From: Eucalyptus grandis
Taxonomy: Eukaryota; Streptophyta; Magnoliopsida; Myrtales; Myrtaceae
DNA length: 64,000 bases
Direction of reading: 5' to 3'
NCBI RefSeq assembly: GCF_016545825.1
Contig: NC_052622.1
Location: forward strand, 6,329,001 to 6,393,000
Part shown: positions 58,612 to 64,000 of the stretch, piece after piece
Numbering within the stretch: position 1 is the stretch's first letter
Layout of the letters: each line of letters opens with the position of its first letter
Program-made: the position numbers and the translations under genes
The notes under the pieces: generated by a model
Databases searched by the model: none
Seen by the model: only the letters and a program-made list of their open reading frames with translations
What the model was told of the DNA's origin: nothing

Positions 58612-61549
58612 TCCCCTCGCAAATTGGGAAGGGGTAGATGTCCCAAGCCCAATTTGGTGTGAAGAGTAAAATGTGTTAAACGAGTTAAAGATTTTGTAAA
58701 GATATCAGCAAGCTGATGAGCACTTGGAACATAACAAACAGCTAAAGATCCTGAGGAAATCTTTTCTTGAACAAAATGAAAGTCCACTTCAATATGCTTG
58801 GTGCGAGCATGTAGAATAGGATTAAGAGTAAGAGAAATAGCGGACTTGTTCTCACAAAATAGAGTTGTTGGTGCAGACAAGCAAATGCCAATGTCACGAA
58901 GAACAAAACTAACCCATGTAAGATTAGCAGTAGCTGAAGCCAGAGCTCGATATTCAGCTTTTGTTGATGAACGAGATACTGTAGATTGTCGTTTTGCTAA
59001 CTAGGAAATAAGATTGGAACCAAGATATGTACAAAATCCAATGGTTAATCGCCTGGTGGTAATACATCCAGCCTAATTAGCATCAGAAAAACCATATAGG
59101 TTCATGAAGCTGTTGGAGTGTATGAAGATACCAAGATTAACAGTGCCCTTCACATATCGAAGGACCCTTTTTAGCTTGTGAAAATCTCCTAGTGTTGGCT
59201 GCTGCATTTTCTAACATAGGAGATTTGTTGCATAAGCAATATATGGACGAGTCATAGTGAGATATTGAAGTCCACCAACTAGACTCCGATACTCAAGTGG
59301 ATTGGTCAAGAGAATGTTGTCAGTTTCCATGATGGCTGCTCTCAACAACAGGGGAGTGGAAATAGGTTTGCAATCTCTCATATTAGCTCGAGTTAGTAGA
59401 TCAAGAGCATACTTTGTTTGAGAAAGAAACAGATCTTGTGAAGTCTATTTGGCCTCAATTCCTAGAAAGTAATGAAGATAGCCAAGATCTTTCATATGAA
59501 ATTGAAGACTCAGAGGCTGGATCATATTGGAAAGCAACTATGTTGAGCCACTAGTGAGCACAATATCATCTACATAGAGCAGAAGAGTATTGTTTCGAGC
59601 CATGATGAAACACAAATAATGAGTGATCGTGGTGTTGCGAGAGAACCCATTTTCAAGCAGAAAATTACTAAATTTATCAAACCAAGTTCATGGTGCTTGG
59701 CGAAAGCCATATAAGGATTTCTTGAGAAGACACATGTTAAGATTTTTGCAGATTTGTGAAACCTGGTGGCTGCTCCATATACACTTTGTCTCATTCAATG
59801 TTCCATATAGGAAGGCATTTTTAACATCAAGTGATGAATTGGCCAATGCTTTATCATTGCCACGAGAACAATGCGAATAGTAGCATGTTTATTGACAGGG
59901 CTAAATGTTTATGTTAAGTCAACTAATTCTTCTTGATGAAACCCTTTAGCCACTAACCGAGCTTTGAGTCTGTCAAGACTCCCATCTGCTGCAAGTTTAG
60001 TTTTAAACACCCATTTACACCCTATGACATGCATTTGATCAGTTCGAGGTACTAATTCCCAAGTCTGGTTCTTATATAAAACATCCATTTCATCCCGCAT
60101 TGCTTAATACCAACCTTTATCTGCTAATGCTGACTTAACTGACTTTGGTTCAATAGGAATTGTATATTCACCCAAACATGCATACTTAGGATTTGGTTTG
60201 ACAATTCCAGACTTTAGTCTTGTTTGCATAGGATGAACAGATAATGTACCTTGTGTATTGGATGGATGATTGATCTGTACTTGATCTATAGTGGTCTTTG
60301 TTGGTGGGTTAGGTGCTTGAGTAGGATATTCCTGTTCTTCAGAGACTATATGCAATTGTGGCTGTAAGAAAGATAAATTTTGTGATATTGTAGTACAATC
60401 TGATGTATCAATGTGGGTACTCTGCAATATACCATTATCTTGCAAATGCCCTATATGTTCATTTGAGTTATGGTTGACTTGTTATGTATTGGTGGAATCT
60501 AGAAAAGTAACTCCATTGATCCACTGTTTGTACAAGTCAGTACCTTGATTATACTGAGTCGTTAGTTGATTGGTGAAAGGAAAGACTGTTTCATCAAACA
60601 CCACATAACAACTGATATAGATATGCCCATTAGTAGGCAAAAGGCAACAATATCCTTTGTGTCTTCACTATATCTCAAAAATATACATGTGAGAGATCGT
60701 GGATCAAGTTTATGTTGTGTGTATGGTCTGAGGTAAGGATAATAGGCACATCCAAAGACTCTTAAATGTGCTTAGCTGGGCTTCTGTTGGTAGAGTTTAC
60801 TATAGGGTGAGGCCATATGTAACTTTGGTGTGGGAAGTAGATTGATAATGTAATTGGCTATCATGAAAGCATTGACCTAGTACTTTAATGGAACTTTAGC
60901 ATGATAAAGCATTGATATTCCTAACTCAACCACATGTCGATGTTTTCTTTCAGAGATCCCATTCTGCTTTGGTGTATAGGGACATGAGATATTTTGTTTA
61001 ATGCCAAACTGTTGTAGATAATTCTAAAACTTGTTGCTAGTAAATTCACCTCCTCCATCACACTGAAAGACTTTGATTCTACGATCAAACTAATTCTCCA
61101 CTTGTTTTTGAAACATGACAAAAATGTCATGAAATTCTGATTTCAGTTTCATTGGATACATCCAACTATATTGAGAAAAGTTGTACACAAAGATGACATA
61201 GTATCTAAATTTCTGGAACGAATCAACTGGTGAAGGTCTCCAAACATCACAATGTATCTTTTCCAGAGGAACAGTAGCTGCAAAGTCTGACGAAGGGAAA
61301 GGTAAGGCAAAACTCTTAGCAATCTGACAGCTTCCACATATGTTTTGAGTTCTTGTATCACATTGAATTAGATGTTGATTTTGCAAATACTTCAATGTTT
61401 TGAAATTGGTATGTGCTAACCGATGCCACATATCTATCTTCTCCTCTGACTTTCTGCGTTTGAGTGAAAAAGGCTTCTGTGACTTTTAGATCAACTTGAT
61501 AGAGTCCCTTGACTTTCCTTCCTAGCCTCATTGTTGTATTGGTGCAGTT
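58160..61549 (-). mobile_element. Copia-2: Ty1-copia retrotransposon, decayed and truncated by Copia-3
   Basis: Read on the minus strand from 61549 downward. GAG-pre-integrase remnant (NCTNTTMRLGRKVKGLYQVD). Integrase with a zinc-binding HRLAH..CGSCQIAK region (61431..61330) and catalytic-type HCDVW (about 61245), QCDGGGEF (about 61055) and ERKHRH (about 60950). Linker (60445..60104). Reverse transcriptase with GCKWVFKTKLAADGSLDRLK (about 60020) and LLYVDDIVLTS (about 59565). RNase H ending SVPSAHQLADIFTKSL-like (about 58730..58680). In-frame stops and frameshifts are frequent. The gag region and 5' LTR are not in the window, because Copia-3 begins at 61550. Confidence 0.88.
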
Positions 61550-62418
61550 TGTTGGAGAAATCTTCTTGAAGTGTTTTGAAGTTGACAAAACGTTTCTATC
61601 AGTCTAGTCTGAAGACCTCCGGACAGCCAGACTCAAGACTCAAAGTCTATCCTCATTGACAGTCTCTAATCCGTTGAAGAAAGGTTATCCAGAACTGGAT
61701 GTTTCGTTAAGGATTTAACCTTATCAACTGGAGAAGATCTCGTGGCTGGAGAAGACATAACGGAGTCCTTTGATTGATCGAAGATTGACTCGATAATTGA
61801 AGATCCGGTGATTGCCTAAATATTATTTGAAGGTTCTGCTTATGGAAACCGAGATCCTGATTGTATGGGCGAATAGGATTGATGGGCTATCAACACGTTC
61901 CTTTAATAGCTTGAACAATCTTCCTAATTGATTCCGTCCAACGGGTAGATTGGAGGAATTCCTTTGGTAAGTGCCAACGGGTATGATGGCATAAATGAGT
62001 ATATAAGGAAGACGATCTTAGTTGTTCAAGGTGTGCGCGATAGAAGAATTCCAAAGTCTGAAGCTCCTTTTTGTTTAGACAATTCCTTTGAGCGAAAACT
62101 TGTATACAAAAGAGAGTCTATATTTGTGAGAAATCTTGAGGAGGTGTGGTAGAACATCTACACTGTGGAATTAAGGCAAAGCTGTGCTGTAACTTCTCTT
62201 TTGTTCATAGTGGAATCCAGCCAATAGGCTGTTAGTGAAGAAGAGTGGACGTAGGCTTGATATAAGCCGAACCACTATAAACTGCGTGTTCAATTTTCTC
62301 TTCTCTCGCCTTACTTTGATTATCGTTTCCTTCAACCTGTCTAGTATTGTGCAATTGTTGAAGAAAAATCTTTTATATACCTATTCACCCCCTCTAGGTA
62401 CTCATACTAGCAATATCA
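61550..62418 (+). repeat. 5' LTR of Copia-3
   Basis: Starts tgttggagaaat and ends aatatca just before the PBS. A TATA-like tatataagg lies at 61990..61998, a plausible U3 promoter. Confidence 0.85.
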
Positions 62419-62420
62419 AT

Positions 62421-62432
62421 TGGTATCAGAGC
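62421..62432 (+). other. Primer-binding site of Copia-3
   Basis: TGGTATCAGAGC, complementary to the 3' end of the initiator methionine tRNA, 2 bp after the LTR end. Confidence 0.95.
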
Positions 62433-62480
62433 TTGTGTACTTACTTTATTTGAAGTGTTTTACTTCGTAGTAAAAGATCC

Positions 62481-63675
62481 ATGGTTAGTATGCTAGCACC
62501 AGGGCTGATGGAAGGACAAAGCAATACCAGACCACCCTACTTTGATGGAAAGGATTACAACATCCGGAAGAACAAGATGAAAGCTTTCCTACGATCAAAG
62601 GATCCTCCGGAATGGGACGTTGTAGAAAAGGAATTACTCCTACCACTTTGCATCGGTCTACGAAAGAGGAAAAGAAACGATGAGACCAGCGGAATGTCTC
62701 GGAAGAAATAATCAAGAGACAAGCACTCGATGCAAAAGCAATTTACTCCTTATATTGTGCTTTATCACCAACTGAATATAATAGAATATCTTCTTGTGTT
62801 ACAGCAAAAGAAGTTTGGGACAGATTGCATATCACCTATGAAGGAACAAATCGAGTGAAGGAAACAAGAATCAACATTCTTCTCGGTCAATACGAAGCCT
62901 TCAGAATGAAACCCGGAGAGTCTATATCTAACATGTTTAGTCGTTTTTACGATATTGTGAATGGTCTTGAAAATCAAGGTCAACCAACTTCGATCCCATG
63001 AAGGTAAACAAGCTCTTGCGTGGACTCTCCAGGATTGGAATCACATAAAGACTTCGATAAGAGAGACGCAAAGAATTATGCCACTATCTGTCGACGAGCT
63101 AATTGGAACTCTTCGTCTTATGAAGTGGAACGGATCAATGAAGATGAAGATCCAAAAGGTAAGAAATCCATTGCATTAAAATCAAATGATGATTCCGCGA
63201 TACAGATTCGAAGATGATATGGACGATGAGGAGCTTGCTCTCATGATAAGAAGATTCGAAAAACTGAATAGAAAAGGAAGAAGGTTCAACTCAAAGAGAC
63301 AAAGCTTTCAAAGACAGCAGACCAAGTCTATTGATGATGAGGAACCAAACAAAGACGTAGTCTGCTTTGAATGTAAGAAAAGGGACACATCGTACCCAAC
63401 TGTCCTCTTCAAGAAGAAGAGAGGAAAAGCTGAAAAATTTCGAAAAGCTCTCAAAGCCAAACACAGGTGATACGAGTGTGAAGAAAGTGATAATGAATAT
63501 GCCAATCTATGTCGATGGCACAATCGTACTCGACTGGATCGAACTCGACAGTGAATTTGAGGCAAGTAATTTTAAAATTCCTGTCAAAGTTTCTAAATAC
63601 ATTGATGAACTATGTTTTAGTCTTAAGACTTCTCTCAAAAGAATTTCCGAACTGAAAAGGAAAACTCAGCTCTAA
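62481..63675 (+). pseudogene. Copia-3 gag (UBN2-type), frameshifted
   Basis: Gag packages the element RNA. The ORF starts MVSMLAPGLMEGQSNTRPPY at 62481 and shows FDGKDYNIRKNKMKAFLRS. After a frameshift and stop at about 62640..62710 it continues as IYSLYCALSPTEYNRISSC, KEVWDRLHITYEGTNRVKET, GQYEAFRMKPGESISNMFSR and, after more breaks, EDDMDDEELALMIRRFEKL. A damaged zinc knuckle (VVCFECKKRDTSYPTVLF, about 63360) lacks its expected His and last Cys spacing. A lysine/glutamate-rich stretch up to about 63830 could be coiled coil. Confidence 0.8.
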
Positions 63676-64000
63676 AACAAAAGGAAAATGTTTTAGTAGA
63701 AAGAGTTAAAGTCTAGACTTGACAAGTTTCCACTCTTAAAGAAAATGAAGATAATCTTTTAAAAGAAAATGCTCTTTTAAAACAAACTTATCAAATATTT
63801 CAAAGAAATTTTCAATAGGGTCTGAAAAACTTGAGAAAATTCTTTCAGCTCAAAGACCTTACTTCAATAAGTCCGGTCTTGGTATGTCGCGAAACAATTC
63901 CCTTGATTGATTTTCCTAAAGTAAAAGAAAGAATTAAGAAAAGACTCTCGAGAGAGGTTTACAAAAATCACTTCAAGAAAGTTTTTGTAAAATCTGTAGG

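Larger units (their letters stand above)
61550..64000 (+). mobile_element. Copia-3: Ty1-copia element, 5' part, runs off the window
   Basis: Inserted in Copia-2. An 869 bp 5' LTR (61550..62418) is followed, after 2 bp, by an initiator-Met primer-binding site TGGTATCAGAGC (62421..62432). Gag follows from 62481 with frameshifts. The remainder of the element, including pol, should lie beyond 64000. Confidence 0.9.

Overview
This window is plant nuclear DNA. The evidence is AT-rich intergenic sequence, spliced genes, a receptor-kinase family found only in plants (LRK10L/Lr10-like), plant-type ABCB and ABCG/PDR transporters, and Copia, Gypsy-type and Mutator-like transposons. Gene structure and codon use suit a eudicot. 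A woody species such as a member of the Myrtaceae is a guess, not something I can show. Only one gene looks intact: a two-exon LRK10L receptor kinase on the minus strand (18309..15210), which joins in phase to give about 640 residues.

Positions 1..23600 form a decayed tandem cluster of LRK10L units, all on the minus strand. Unit A (1..620) is a remnant. Unit B (1790..5440) is a pseudogene. Unit C (14650..18740) is intact. Unit D (18740..21500) is a remnant split by a 1.5 kb non-autonomous LTR element. Unit E (22090..23590) is a truncated exon 1 with its upstream region. The duplications include upstream and 3' flanks, so insertions can be dated by comparing units. For example, a 0.9 kb MITE-like element is present in unit B's upstream region and absent from unit E's. 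Between B and C lies a plus-strand ABCB (P-glycoprotein type) pseudogene (8736..13446), cut off inside its second nucleotide-binding domain. A 100-N assembly gap lies at 23600..23699.

Positions 23700..30040 hold a minus-strand full-size ABCG/PDR transporter pseudogene with several single-base indels. Its second membrane domain is lost at the gap. Positions 30040..34900 are intergenic: a long TTA microsatellite, a tandem duplication of about 350 bp, and partial copies of the ABCG upstream region.

Positions 34899..64000 are a nested transposon block. Copia-1 (minus strand, 34899..52499) is split by a 3.3 kb solo LTR (36697..39971, TSD atttg). It is split again by a second, Tat-like solo LTR (41030..51018, TSD ctttg). 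That second LTR is itself split by a 7.0 kb Mutator-like element (43268..50246) with a perfect 9-bp TSD. The MULE carries a MURA-type transposase, an apparently inverted internal segment, and captured host gene pieces. One captured piece is recognisable as exon 1 of the mitochondrial ATP synthase beta subunit. After Copia-1 come an unclassified LTR-like stretch with a 99-codon ORF, an ABCG-derived fragment split by a second copy of the 3.3 kb solo LTR (54738..58058), Copia-2 (minus, from 58160), and Copia-3 (plus, from 61550), which is inserted into Copia-2 and runs off the window.

I see no operon, CRISPR, rRNA or tRNA gene. The points that most deserve a second look are the gene-capturing, internally inverted MULE, the four-level nesting, the duplicated kinase cluster with one survivor, and the unexplained LTR-borne ORF.
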